Of a stretch of 64,000 bases of DNA, positions 1 to 11,588 are shown in pieces. The DNA is from Larix kaempferi (Eukaryota; Streptophyta; Pinopsida; Pinales; Pinaceae). Location of the stretch: NCBI GenBank assembly GCA_027924585.1, contig BSBM01000125.1:3353001-3417000 (forward strand), read 5' to 3'. Made by a program: the position numbers and the translations under genes. The notes below the pieces were generated by a model. The model was not told the DNA's origin. It made no database searches and saw only the letters and a program-made list of their open reading frames with translations. How positions within the stretch are numbered: the stretch's first letter is position 1; each line of letters starts with the position of its first letter.

Positions 1-467
1 TTTCCTTGGGGAAAACCAAGAAGGTGAAAAACCCCAATAACTTCCTCAAAGATAGATAGAGCAATGATACAATAACCCAAGCATAAGAGATAGACTCCTA
101 GCACCTTCTCCTCCTCCACTAGTGCGCATCACTCAATGAGAAAGATAGATGAATAAGTGAATGATCAAATAGAGTGACACCCTCACTCTATTTATACACA
201 ACTTGACTTTCCTTTTAACTCTAACTAGGTCGGCCCCAACTTAACCACTTAACATAATACTAACTGGGCCGACCCCACCAGGGTGGTCTAATAACCCTTT
301 AACCCACAAGACTCATATAGGGCCGACCCCATCAAGTATAAGTTACGACACTTGCGACACTTGTAAATAAAAAATGACAACACTTCCATACAGAGGAATA
401 ATAACCTCTCTATATGGATACAATATACATATATGAAATACATTCCGAAGTTACATATACAACAACA
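1..467 (-). mobile_element. Copia element H: LTR, cut by window edge
   Basis: The right-hand end reads CAACA, so on the minus strand the LTR opens TGTTG. It matches the LTRs of elements A, B, C and K: U3 blocks containing GGGTTATTAGACCACC and GGTCGGCC, a TATA box followed by a perfect inverted repeat (167-193), and the start of the R/U5 text (GGTTTTCCCCAAG on the minus strand). It is either the 5' LTR of a minus-strand copy extending left of the window or a solo LTR. It interrupts the extra ORF of Gypsy F. The candidate target duplication on this side is AATAT (468-472); its partner is outside the window. Confidence 0.85.
167..196 (-). promoter_or_regulatory. LTR H TATA box with abutting 11-bp inverted repeat
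   Basis: AAATAGAGTGA (167-177) and TCACTCTATTT (183-193) are perfect reverse complements around the loop CACCC. The minus-strand TATA box (TATAAATAG) overlaps the stem. In A, C and K the stem ends TGC/GCA where this copy has TGA/TCA, so both arms changed together. Confidence 0.75.
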
Positions 468-2386
468 AATATCACGTTCATCGGCTCTATGCGGACTAAT
501 CGGGGACTCATCGTTAAAGAAGGCACTTTTCTTTTTCTTTGGATTGACTCCCTTGTTCTATCTTCAGAGTCTGATTCCCTTACTATATCTCTCTGGAATT
601 TTTCTACTCTTGCCACCATACTCTTCAGTTTTGCGATGCTCTCTATCATACTTGCTTGGATTTTGTCTTGCTTGTTGTCTTTTATTGCAAGCGTCTCTTC
701 AAGATGCTCATTGACTTAGGCTACGATGCAATCGTAGTCATCATCATACAATTGTGCATCGAGTGAGGTCTTACGTGATTTTAGCTTCTTTCTTTGCGAT
801 CCTCCCGGCACAGATGTGTCGGGATTCTTCCTCTTCTCTCCTGCTGGAAAATCAATAGTTTGTTGTTGTTATTGTCCTTCATCTTGTTCCTGTTCTTGAG
901 CACTTGTTGGCTCTTCTTCTTGGTCCTGGGTGTCATTTTAATTTGTGCTTTCCTCTAATGTAGTGATCAATGTTTTTGGCACAACAATATTCCATTCGGG
1001 CGACCAATCTTCAAAGACAAGATCAATCTTCTGCACGTCCATCTAGTATTGTCCCTCAATCCATTCTGGGTTATTTGGTGGTTCTCTCAGATGAATGAAA
1101 ATAAAGTGAAGGCCGACTTTGAATCTCATGTTGCGAATATACGTTGTTGTTATTTCCTTAGGGATATGCGAAGTGCGCTTGATTACTTCGCATAGCTGCT
1201 CATTATATGTATACAACTACACATTATTTAGCTTTAGTCTATCTGGTTTTGAATTGCCCCACATGTTCGCAAATTTGGGTCCATGGAAATCTCCAGCGAA
1301 CACCGGTACATTTTGTTGATACTTAGGATATTTCCAGCTTACGAACGTGATTAAAAATAACAACCATCTATAATGGAATTGATGTCCATTGTCTTGCGTA
1401 TCCGCAACATCATCTAGGAAATCATTCAGAAGGTAACTTTCCCAATTATACTGGATTCCATCCTTGGCCTTCGCAGCTAAGGAGATCGCAGCAACCGACA
1501 CCTCGGTCAGTCTGCATTTCCTTAGTACTTTTCCTGCGAGCAATTGAACCGTAAAATTTGTAGCAAAATCCTTGATTTTATTTTCTTGATATCCACGGGT
1601 TCCTTTTACCAAGCCGAATTCATTCTTCATCCTCCTTGCAAGTTCTTTGTCCTTTTTTTTTCCTACGAATTCTGTTGCAGGGTCAGCACCTCTTTTACTC
1701 AAGTGCGTAATTATGTAAATGAGGTCTATGTTGATATCAATCTTGCGGTCTAACCATAAGTAACCCTGGTACACACATGAGAGAAATGTTCGCACAACCC
1801 TTGTGAGCTCTGGGCTTCTGTCAAAATGCAGAATTCACAGCAAATTCAACAATCCTAATGGTTGCAATGGCACAATCCAGTCTTGCACTTGAATTTTCAT
1901 TTGCTTACTGGTTTCATTATGTCGCCTACACATGTATTGGTCCAGCTGAAATTGTGGGTACTTCATTTCATGCAACAAGTCATGATTTGAGAATTTGCAT
2001 TCTGGAATCTTACTTAGCAAATTCTCCTTTTCGCGCACATGACTCGACATGAGCGGCAGCGGGATATCGTATTGCAGATTCTTCTTAAGTATCAAAACTA
2101 GTGCATCCTCTCTTCTTGGAGGGATGTACTCTGGGATCAGCATAATCGTCCTGTCGGGAGGTCTTTCTGGCGGATACTCCTTTGGAATTTCTGCGGCCTT
2201 TGACTTCTCTTGCTCAGTGGCCTTCTGCTTATCTTTATGCTTCTGTTCCAGTATGTTCCGCGGTGAAGCTCTAGAGGTTCCACCTCTCTTTGGGACTGCT
2301 TTCTTTACTGGCGTCTTCATGAATCCTTCCAAACAAGAATGTTGGAATTCCCTTAATATCTCCCCTAGGATTTATTTTTCAGACAT
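468..2386 (-). pseudogene. Extra ORF downstream of integrase in Gypsy F, unknown function
   Basis: One frame, starting at an ATG at 2386, stays recognisable for about 640 codons and is broken by several stops (for example before 1795 and near 1217, 1045 and 718). In order it shows a basic, Lys/Pro-rich N-terminus (about residues 20-75, with PPERPPDRT), a 300-residue folded-looking middle with many aromatic residues (GYLWLDRKI, NWESYLLNDFL, FHYRWLLFLI), an acidic Gln/Glu-rich stretch with a basic KRK cluster, and a C-terminal charged helix that may be a coiled coil. It has the same strand and order as pol. I do not recognise the family. It is probably cargo or an accessory protein of the element. 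LTR H cuts its 3' end. Confidence 0.6.
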
Positions 2387-2945
2387 ACAATGTCGGTTTA
2401 TTCTTGCTCTTGACTGGTAAAAAGCTTGGAAATTACATGTGGTAAAAATTAAAAGTCACGGTAAAACTGGTAACTATGCGGTCCTTGCTATTTATAAGCA
2501 CATCGACACTAAGGCGCGCCTAGAAATGGATAAATTAGCATTAAATTCCATGTCCGTTGGCCAAATATTTCTTAGATCTTGGTCCTTTCCCTTCTTTTAG
2601 TGTGTCTTCAATGGACAAATATGCCTTAAAATTGGAAAAATCGGGTTCCCAAAAGTACTGTACAACGGCTACTTTCCGATAAAAAATGTAACGACTAGTT
2701 TCCTTTAACTTCACTGAAGATTAGGTGAATGACGAGGTTCACTTCGCATCCTCCTTCTTTTAATTGAAATTCAAAACGCTACTTCATTCTTTTACTTCAC
2801 AACTTAGCTTGCTATGTGTGCCTCGCAACACATCTTCATATATTGTAAAACTGCGCATTTTAACAAAACTCTTGTGTGCAGACTCTTCCCTCTGTTTTAG
2901 TGTCCAATTTCAACTACACTTGATACTTAAAACCTTCCCATTTGT
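2387..2945 (-). other. Non-coding spacer between integrase and the extra ORF of F
   Basis: This AT-rich stretch has no credible reading frame. It separates the end of integrase (2946) from the extra ORF's ATG (2386) and could hold the promoter, splice site or leader for that ORF. No specific site stands out. Confidence 0.4.
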
Positions 2946-3902
2946 TTAAATTATGTTCATAGGAGTAGGGTCATCCTTGTAGGGATTTAGTCTACTCCCA
3001 TTGACAAGACCTTGCAAGTTTTCACCCAATAATGTGGCTAGCTGAACTGCTCCACCATTAGTAACATGTTTGATAATGTATGGTCCTAACCAATGCATTT
3101 TGAATTTTCCAGGAATTTTCATAAATTTTCTATCATATAGGAGGACAAGGTCTCCTACCTGGAAGAATTTGTGCTTGATGTGTCTATCATGCCATACATT
3201 TTCTCTATCTTTCTGAACTTGTTGGTGAAAGCCTACAATGAAGCGGTATTCCTCCAATCCAATTAATTGTAGTAGTCTTTCATCCATTGTCTCTTTATCA
3301 TCCATATTTGTGAGTGTTACAATTATCAAGCTTGGTACTATGTATTCCATGGGCATGACAACTTCTTGTCCATATGCTAATCTGAAAGGTGAATGACCTG
3401 TCAACTTTTTACAAGTTGTTCTATATTCCCATAATACTGTTGGTATTCTAAGATCCCAATCATCCCTATTTATATTGCATACCTTGGTTAATGCATTCTC
3501 CAATACTTTATTAAAGGCTTCTATAGTGCCATTAGCTTGTGGATGGTATGGTGTACTCTTCTTATGGTAGATCTGAAATTGTTCTTTTAGGGATTCAATA
3601 GCTCTATTTAGGAAATGGGTTCCCTAGTCACTCATCATAATTTTTAGACATCCAAACCTTGTCAAAATTTTGTCAAAAATGAATTGCGTTGCTATAACTG
3701 CGCTACAGTCCTTCACTGGTTTTTCCTCTAGCCATCTTGTTAGATAATTTGTAGCTATGATGATATATCTTGAGCCAATTCTCTTCACTGGTGGGTTAAT
3801 AGGTCCCACAAAGTCAATACCCCATTTATCAAAGGCTTGCAATGTCAGTTGTGACATCAATGGAATCTCATCTCTACGAGATGGATTCCTTGTTCTCTGG
3901 CA
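2946..3902 (-). pseudogene. Gypsy F integrase, core and C-terminal part
   Basis: The frame reads from the element E insertion (3902) leftwards. WGIDFVGPI carries the first catalytic Asp. MMSD followed by GTHF carries the second Asp, but a TAG at 3624-3626 sits directly after it. [10 protein letters not shown] supplies the catalytic Glu of the DDE triad. A C-terminal domain ([25 protein letters not shown]) follows, ending NPYKDD near 2966. The 3503-2946 part is open and in frame with the upstream part, so one stop accounts for the break here. It inserts element cDNA into host DNA. Confidence 0.85.
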
Positions 3903-4625
3903 TGTAAGAATCTGCAAGATATCTAGCAGTTGTAGCAACTCACAATCAACTATCAAGAATGTTGCAAAGAAGAAAATAAGGAGACACTCAATGATCACTC
4001 ATAAACACACTAGAATAGAACAATATCTCGATATCATACAATGAATAAGAATGTAAGTGAATGAATACAATACCCATGAAGATGACATCATATAGGATTC
4101 GAATAGGCCAAGTAGGGCATTCGAATTCCTAACTCAGAGTGTGGCTTGGATGATAGTGGAGTCATCATCTAGTCAATGTATCAGTCATCAATGGTAACAG
4201 TCAGTCAAGTGTGGTTAACTGAGTCTAATTGAGTGAGGTAGGAACTAACTGAATGAAGGAGGCTCAGTGGAGGGCACATGAGGAGCTAACTGGAGTCAGA
4301 ATGGGAATACTAGTCTCACTGGAGGTCCATTGGAGTGAAACAGTCAGTGGGGGAGTCAATCTAGCCTTAAATCAAGGAAGAACTAAGTGATAATTGACCG
4401 GTAGGTTAGAAAGGCACCTAACTGGATGTGGTAGGTGAGAAAGGTACACTTGTCATGCAAAAGACTGGAGAAGGGCGCCTTTGGTAGGTGGGAGGCCCCC
4501 TAGGGGTTGTAGACAAGTTGTGGAGAGATAGAACCAAGCTCTAGGAGCTGGGAGGTCCACCATGATGATGACTGGATGCATGCATGCATGTAAAACTGAA
4601 AAATGATGGGGAGAATATTCAAACA
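3903..4625 (-). repeat. Element E 3' LTR
   Basis: It starts TGTAAGAATCTGC on the plus strand and ends TTCAAACA, and pairs with 7152-7891. The CCCCCCC directly to its right (4626-4632) is the minus-strand polypurine tract. Confidence 0.9.
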
Positions 4626-4632
4626 CCCCCCC
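4626..4632 (-). promoter_or_regulatory. Polypurine tract of element E
   Basis: Seven C residues on the plus strand (G7 on the element strand) abut the 3' LTR. This is the expected plus-strand DNA priming site. Confidence 0.7.
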
Positions 4633-4831
4633 GTAAGCTATACTATGAGAAAATAATTGAAGAGTAGGGCCCTGGTGACTAAGACCAAAGGTCACTTTGT
4701 AAAATAGCAAGATAGGGCCCTGGTTACTGAGACCAAAGGTCACCCCGTACAATCAATCTAAAATAAACTAAGTGAGGAAAAAGGGAAAACCCAATGGGAA
4801 GAAAGCCCTCCCTCAAAATAGACTAAAGGTG

Positions 4832-6846
4832 TTAAAGTAGCATTTCATGACTTACCCCTGAAGGAGGCAAGTGTCCTTCTTTTTCGAATAAGGATCGATC
4901 GATCTGCAATAGATCAGAAATGTGAGAAGGATCAACCCTTCCATGCTGAAAGTATGATCTGGTTCTTCTGTGATCATGTGGATCACCAACCAAATCACCG
5001 ACAGATCGGAGTGTAGTAGATTCCCATCTAGGAAGAAAAGGAATATCGGGTGAGAGATCTTCAGGTTCTTGTGGATTTGGATATCCCATTCGCTCATCTT
5101 CATCACAGTTGCTAGATCCTCAAGTGCTTGTGGATTTGGATCTAGCATTCTATCATCATCATCCCTAGTTGCTAGACCTCCAGGTTCTTATGGATCTGGG
5201 TCTAGCATTCCCTCTTCAGATTTTGAATCTGGAATATCATGAGAAGCAAGTGAAACTGACTTATGCTCACCATGTGCAAAATATGAAATTGAATACTCAT
5301 GAGCAAGTAAAACTGACTCATGCTCATCATCTCTTGAAGAAGGAGTATAATCAAAACTACTGATGTCATGAAACTGCTCTAGAATATGTGAGTAGTCCTC
5401 CTTGGAACCATCATAATTGTAATCAATAGAAGAACAAGAACTAGATGATTATGGATCTTCATTTAGATCAAAGGAGGAGGTCCATTCTGTAACAATAATT
5501 GTTTCATGCATTTGTACTTCTTCAAGAATCCTCTTTTTCTCAATCTCTGTTGGTGTATCAATACCCTTTGAGAGAGGTATGAAGTGAGAAAACTCATAGA
5601 GTTTGGACTTATGATTTGCAACTCCTTTGGCAATAATTTCCCTTGAAACCATGTGTTGTACCTCAACTTCATATGGAGTAAAGATCATTGTTTTAGGCTC
5701 TCCAGTATGAGTCATCTGATATACTGAAAGGACATTGGGTGCAAGAGAAGGAACATAAAGCACATCATAAAAGTGACCATGATTAAGATCGATTCTCCCA
5801 ATCCCTTGAGAGGGAACTAGTGAATCATTCCCCAAACTGACGGAAGGGCCAATAAAGCTTTCGAGACTAGAGAAAAGTTCCTTGGAGGAAGCCATATGAC
5901 AAGATGCTCCTGAATCTATGATAAGAGAAGAACTAGTTGATGCAAATGCTATGAGAGCATTACATCTTTCTTTTCCTTCGGATCTCGGAGATTCAGAATC
6001 TTTCTTCCTTGCACATGCTGGTACAGGAAGGTTGTTCTCTTCAAGTAATTTTGCCATCAAATCTATAGTCTTTCACATGCAAGCACTCTCAGGATGAGGC
6101 CCTCTATGACAGTATGTGCACTCTGCCTTTCCCTTTTTAGAATGTTTGGCCTTCTTAGAGTACGAAGCTCTCTCTGACTAGTGTGTAGGCCTTGTATCAC
6201 CAGGAGTCTCTAGCTTTCCTATATCATTCACTCTCTCTCCAACTATAAGGGCTGAATCCAATTTGGGTTTGATCATTCCCATTGAAATCAACTTCTCTTC
6301 CTCTTGGGCAAGAGATTGTCTGAAATAATCAAATGAGGGAAACTTCCATCTTGGAATGGACAACCTAGCTAACTGGAAATTAGAGACAAAAACTGAGAAG
6401 TTTGCCCCCAACTTCGAGAGAATGGCAAGTATAAGCTGCTTATCTTTCTTCACTATCTCATATCTTTTCAACTCTGATATCAATATTTTGAACTTGGTGA
6501 GAAAGGCATTGATAGATTCGAAGCTGCTAGGACTCAAACATATGAGCTCATTCTCCAATTTGTGTGCTTCCATATCATCTTTTGGCCCAAAAAGAGATTC
6601 GAGCTTGTCCCAAACCTCTTTTGGAGATGTAAGATCGATGACATGAAAGTGTAGATCATCAGAAATTGAGAGAAGGAGGAGACCAATTGCTTCATCAAGC
6701 CGATCCACGTACTTGGACTTTTCAACTGCACTGGTTAGTTCTACCATCGTTCCGTTGAGTATTCGGGTGAAGCTCTTTGATCTCATGAAGAGAGTCATTT
6801 TGGATTTCCACTCAACATAGTTGGAAGATGTAAGCTTTAGATCCAT
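4832..6846 (-). pseudogene. Element E Gag plus Copia protease, broken
   Basis: The likely start is MDLKLTSSNYVEWKSKM at 6846, a UBN2/DUF4219-type Copia Gag opening. The Gag helices (LHFHVIDLTSPKEVWDKLE, FNAFL-like repeats) run to about 6300. A CX2CX4HX4C zinc knuckle (CTYCHRGPHPESAC) lies near 6085-6130 between two in-frame stops (TAG at 6178-6180, TGA near 6070). A Copia protease follows with LIIDSGASCHM and VLYVPSLAPNVLSV. After a TAG near 5448 the frame continues as an acidic, Ser/Asp-rich tail. It then shows three repeats of a (M)xxPxPxxxED motif (5060-5210), where a frameshift occurs. All segments from 6846 to about 5150 share one frame. Confidence 0.8.
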
Positions 6847-7139
6847 ATGAACAGAGAAAGTCAAATAGTTGAAGAAGATTCCGAACGGGTGAATAAACCT
6901 GCAAAACAATAAAAGATGTGCTGATGGAGAATGCTACACTTAGACTGAACACTACCTTAAGGACACTTGGAACATGGACTAATCCCTTCACACCTGGCTA
7001 GACCTCACTGGATTTCTCCAATGAATTCAAGTAATAGCACTAGGATTTGCTGTGGAAACTCATAGGATTTTGGTGCACAAGTGAAAGATATATGCTCAAA
7101 GAAATGCTGCAACTGCTGTAATTCAAATAGCTGCTTCCT

Positions 7140-7151
7140 GCTTTGATACCA
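7140..7151 (-). promoter_or_regulatory. Primer binding site of element E
   Basis: The minus strand reads TGGTATCAAAGC directly after the 5' LTR. It matches the initiator tRNA-Met primer site TGGTATCAGAGC with one difference. Confidence 0.75.
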
Positions 7152-7891
7152 TGTAAGAATCTGCAATAGATCTAGCATTTGTAGAAACTCACAATCAACT
7201 ATCAAGAATGTTGCAAAGAAGAAGAGAAGGAGACACTCAATGATCACTCATAAACACAGTAGAATAGAACAATATCTCAGTATCATACAATGAATAAGAA
7301 TGTAAGTGAATGAATACAATAGCCATGAAGATGGCATCATATATGATTCGAATAGGCCAAGTAGGGCATTTGAATTCCTAGCTCAGAGTGTGGCTTGGAT
7401 GATAGTGGAGTCATCATCCAGTCAATGTATCAGTCATCATTGGTAATAGTTATTCAAGTGTGGTTAACTGAGTTTAACTGAGTGAGGTAGGCACTAACTG
7501 AATGAAGGAGGCTCAATGGAGGGTGCATGAGGAGCTAACTGGAGTCAGAATGGGCAGACTAGTCTCATTGGAGGTCCATCGGAGTGAAACAGTTAGTGGG
7601 GGAGTCAATCTAGCCTTAAATCAAGGAAGAACTGAGTGATAACTGACTGGTAGGTGAGAAAGGTGCCTAACTGGCTGTGGTAGGTGAGAAAGGTGCACTT
7701 GCCATGCAAAATACTGGAGAAGGGTGCATTTGGTAGGTGGGAGGCCCCTTGGGGGCTGTAGACAGGCTGTGGAGAGCTAGAACCAAGCTCTAGGAGCTAG
7801 GAGGTCCACCATGATGATGACTAGATGCATGCAGATGACTGGAAGCATGCAGAATGCAAAACTGAAAAATGATGGGGATAATATTCCAACA
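7152..7891 (-). repeat. Element E 5' LTR
   Basis: It starts TGTAAGAATCTGC and ends TTCCAACA. At 740 bp it compares with 723 bp for the other LTR, with scattered substitutions. The TGGCA duplication follows at 7892. Confidence 0.9.
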
Positions 7892-8699
7892 TGGCATACA
7901 TCGCAATTCCGACAATGTTCTTTTGAATCTTTGTGTATCGCAGGCCACCATAGTCCTGCTCTCAAAATTTTCTGCACAGTATCTCTTCTTGCGTAGTGTC
8001 CTCCAAATACACTTGAATGTGCTTCAACAAGTATGATATGTATCTCTTGTTCTAGTACACATCTACGCAATACTTCATCTGGTCCCAGTTTGTATAATTG
8101 TCCTAGAATTAGGTTAAAGTCAGCTAATCTTACCACTAACTATTTCTTCTGTTGTGTAGTAAGTTCTGTAGGTGCTAATCATGTAGTTATAAATTCTACA
8201 ATATCTATGAAGAAATCATCTACTATATGGATAACAAACACCTGCGCATCTGGTATATTATCCTCCAAATTACTAGGTTCTTCTCCTGACTCAATTCTTG
8301 AAAGATGGCCGGGTCCTGTGTTCAATATTCCTGGATTCACAATGATTTCAAAATCATATTCCTAAAATATTAACAACCATCTACATATTCTTCCCCCTAA
8401 CACTGGTTTATTGACCAAGTACTTCCAAGCTGAATGGTCAATGAACATACAAAATGCGAACCTAGCAAATAGTGTTTAAATTTATGCAATGCATACACCA
8501 TAGCTAAGCCTTCCCTCTCTGTTGTGGTATAATTATTTTCTGCTAAAGATAGCTTTCTGATTGAAAATTCGATGGGATGATCGATGCCTCCATCACGTGG
8601 TTGTGCTAATAAAATGCCAAGTTTTATAGATGAAGCATCTACATGTACATGAAATGGCTTATTCTAGTCATGAAAGACAAGAATAGGTGTTGTAACCAT
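7892..8699 (-). pseudogene. Gypsy F RNase H (3' part) and integrase zinc-binding domain
   Basis: Reading leftwards from G's insertion point: HVHVDASS (RNase H first motif), a TEREGLAMVYAL segment with the catalytic Glu, and a partly decayed HYLLG region. The integrase HHCC domain follows: EAHSSVFGGHYARRDT gives the two His and CRNCDVC the two Cys. Element E is inserted inside the codons just after CDVC. Removing E and one TGGCA rejoins CDVC to QRTRNPS of 3902 in frame, which confirms both the insertion and the host identity. Confidence 0.8.
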
Positions 8700-9591
8700 T
8701 GTTACCGGACAATCTACCAAGAGCGGACTCAAGGCGTGATCTCCCTAGCTTAATGCAAGACTAGAACAAATGAGACAAAATATAAATAACTTTCCTAGAT
8801 CTAATTAGAGATCGAGTGAGTAGATACCTTACCTTTCAGATCGCGGATCCTTTCTCCTTGATGTTTGTTCCAAGCTTTATGGTCTTCATATCTCAGCTGC
8901 AAAACCTGTCAAGACATACAGAACAACACAAGTAGTAAAATGCATCTGAACAATAACAGATCTAAGTAAGCAGCTAAGCAGGAAAACTACACAAACATTA
9001 TCAATGCAACATCATTTGGTGGAAAGCATTTGTATTTTACTGTATATAAAGGGAAAGTACATAGAAGAAAGTGATTACAACCAAGGCTTAACGTAGCAAT
9101 CCTTCTTCAATCAAGCCAATACCAAAGCCTCCAAAGGAAGTATAGGTCTCCCAAGAGATGAATAGAGATCTCTAAGCTAATTTCACCAGCATGCAAGTAC
9201 TATAGGCTTCCTCCCTTTGGAATGGGAATGAGCTTCACTTATATAGGACTAAGAGGATAGGGTAGGTTGAGATATGGTAGGAGAGAGGATAGGGATCCCA
9301 CCAAAGGGATAGGGAACTGAATGCCAACTCCCCTATAGGCTAGGGATAGGGATCCACATCAGCTACCTTCGAGAATGGGTTCGAAGATGCTCCTTTATCC
9401 AATTAACTGACACCGTCGCAGGCTGCAATAGGACAACCTGAGACATCGCAGGTTGCATTAAGATGACCTGCGACGACCTATCAAAACCTAGCAGGAAAAG
9501 GTTTGTATCTCTTACAAGTATATGACTTAGTCAAAGGAACTTCAGGGAATGTTTACACTAGCTGTCATGATGGCAAGATTCAGGTGTAACA
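8700..9591 (-). repeat. Gypsy G 3' LTR
   Basis: It opens TGTTACCGGACAATC and closes GGTGTAACA. It contains a minus-strand TATA motif (CTTATATAGG on the plus strand near 9237) and a 9-bp inverted repeat, CGTCGCAGG (9414-9422) with CCTGCGACG (9467-9475). It pairs with 47780-48669. Confidence 0.9.
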
Positions 9592-9606
9592 GAATGCCCC
9601 CCAAAG
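9592..9606 (-). promoter_or_regulatory. Polypurine tract of Gypsy G
   Basis: On the element strand the sequence before the 3' LTR is TTTGGGGGGCATTC, which is the expected position for plus-strand priming. Confidence 0.55.
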
Positions 9607-11580
9607 CATAAAGCTGTTGAAACTGGACAGGTGAAATGCTTTGATAGAAAAAATGGCAATGGCTTGTTGGATAGGGAATGATGCTGCAATACAATTGACT
9701 CTGAGAACACATTCTCATATGACGTACAACATGGCTTCCGAACAATACATTGCAGATCCATGGTAGTAATGATCGACTGAACACAATGATGGCTACTAGA
9801 CACAAGCGTAGATCCATGATGAGATGATAACACAACCACGACCAATACAAATGTGGATCCGTGTGATATGACTCAAAAAATATCCATCGCAACCTGGGTA
9901 AAACATGACTCCCCAGGGTCTTCAAGTCGAACCCGCAATGATACGAATCTATCCATGTGATTACAAATTTCTTGACGTCGAACATGGTAGAGACCACTTG
10001 ATTACCAATCATTGATGTATACTGTTAACAAGTGCGAGGGAAATCACCATTAATGTCAATGATCCCCAAGGTATCACAATACATATCATCAAGTGTGAAT
10101 AAATGATTTGAAGTCGAACGCATGATGAAATCTTTCAATCAAGATTCAATGATGTAAACTTATGTCGAAAGCGAGGTAACCTACCATTGAGGCATGCAGG
10201 CCCAAGGTACTTGGTTGGTTTCTAGATTCAATCCTTGGATGATTTGTTGAAGTCGACAAGGATGCATCCGTCGAAGGAGGGCCATGATGAATCCCCCATC
10301 ATTGACACGAAACTCGATAACATATGTTTTGAGTGATTGGATGGTACAGTAACATGCAAGATTGACTCAGAGTAGACCGAAATGGTGGAGGGTGTACTGA
10401 CTGCAAATGATGAGTGGTGAAAGTATTCTTGAACATGGGCATGGCATGACTTGGTAGTATTGACATGACGAGAATGACGCCAACTCCTAATGCAACCGAT
10501 GATGGAAGTATTCTTTGGATGACCCAAAGGAGTAACAAGACTCAGGAAGTAGGTAAAACTCGAGGACAAATGGATGACCCAAGTATGGTATGCGAATGCA
10601 AATGAGTGCCATTTTCAAGAACGACCAAGTACTGCCACAGGTAAAAAGTGTAACACAAAAGATTTCATTTTTCCCCATCATGACTGATGAGTGCCTCACG
10701 TGTTTTTTTACGAGCTTGATGAGGGTAACCAGATGCTCGGTATAGCTCATCTCATAGATGAGTCCACTCCCAAATATTTTTTGAACCTGGGAGAGGAGGG
10801 GTTCGTCCCATAGTGGGCCCTTCAATGTTAAATTTTAACTAGCCCATAGAAGGTAAACTCGGTCGTCATTTCATGTTTAGAGAGTTTGAAAAGAACTAAA
10901 GAAGAATCCAATGGTCCTTTTTCATAAAGTTAGCCTCTTCACCCGAAAAAGGGTAAAACAACGCGAGAGAGGAATCTTCCAGTCATGATTGGCTGGAGTA
11001 TTCCTTTTTCATAAGTAGTGCCCCCTAGTCCGAAAAAGGGGTAAACTATCACCAGGGAGATGATCGTTCAAATACTTTAGCAAGCGTGAATGCGACAAGT
11101 TTGCTTGGCGATCTTTTCGTATTTCGAGAGCCTGAAAAGAGCTTAAAGATAGACTCCAGGGGGGTTCCTTTTCCGTAGGAGTTTAACGAGCCCAGAAAAG
11201 TGATAAATCATAACTCGGTGATTTATTCTCATGGTTTTACGAGTGCGAGAAAGAACAAAGAGTTAGCGCGTCATCATTAAATAACCGAATCCTAACGGGC
11301 GAAAATAACAACAAAAATATTCAACAGGTCATTCATACCTGACAACATTTATGAGATGATCGCTATGATGCGAGAATAGCGCAAAATGAAACACTTAACG
11401 TCTCTTGCATGCTTGAAAACTAGGTCAAATAGTCAACCGGGTATTCAAATGTGGTAAAATAATCCAAACTATAGAAAATAACCCATAAAGCATCTAAATT
11501 TGAAAAGAGAATATTCCTTTTTGTTTATAAAATAGGAAAAATGACCAAAAATAGTTACCATTTTCATTTTCCAAGTTTGG
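9607..11580. other. Gypsy G 3' region, no credible ORF
   Basis: About 2 kb without a convincing gene; open frames here are short and lack domains. Between 10860 and 11270 a loose repeat recurs about four times (GAAAAAGGG.TAAA plus GAGAGTTTGAAAAGA-type text). It may be the promoter side and leader of the antisense gene at 11589-13200, or a remnant of an older insertion. Confidence 0.4.
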
Positions 11581-11588
11581 GGAGAAGA

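Larger units (their letters stand above)
3903..7891 (-). mobile_element. Non-autonomous Copia-like element E (gag and protease only)
   Basis: Two LTRs (3903-4625 and 7152-7891), a perfect TGGCA target duplication (3898-3902 and 7892-7896), a minus-strand primer site complementary to initiator tRNA-Met and a G-rich polypurine tract define an intact insertion of 3989 bp. The interior is only about 2.5 kb and encodes Gag, a zinc knuckle and a Copia-type aspartic protease, with no integrase, RT or RNase H. It must have moved using another element's enzymes. It shares LTR and PPT-flanking text with element D (for example CTAAGACCAAAGGTCAC), so D and E belong to one group. Confidence 0.9.

Noticed and set aside
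9542-10825. Minus-strand ORFs of 79-156 codons in the G 3' region
   Set aside because: No recognisable domain; one lies across the LTR boundary and others overlap in two frames. Kept as non-coding.
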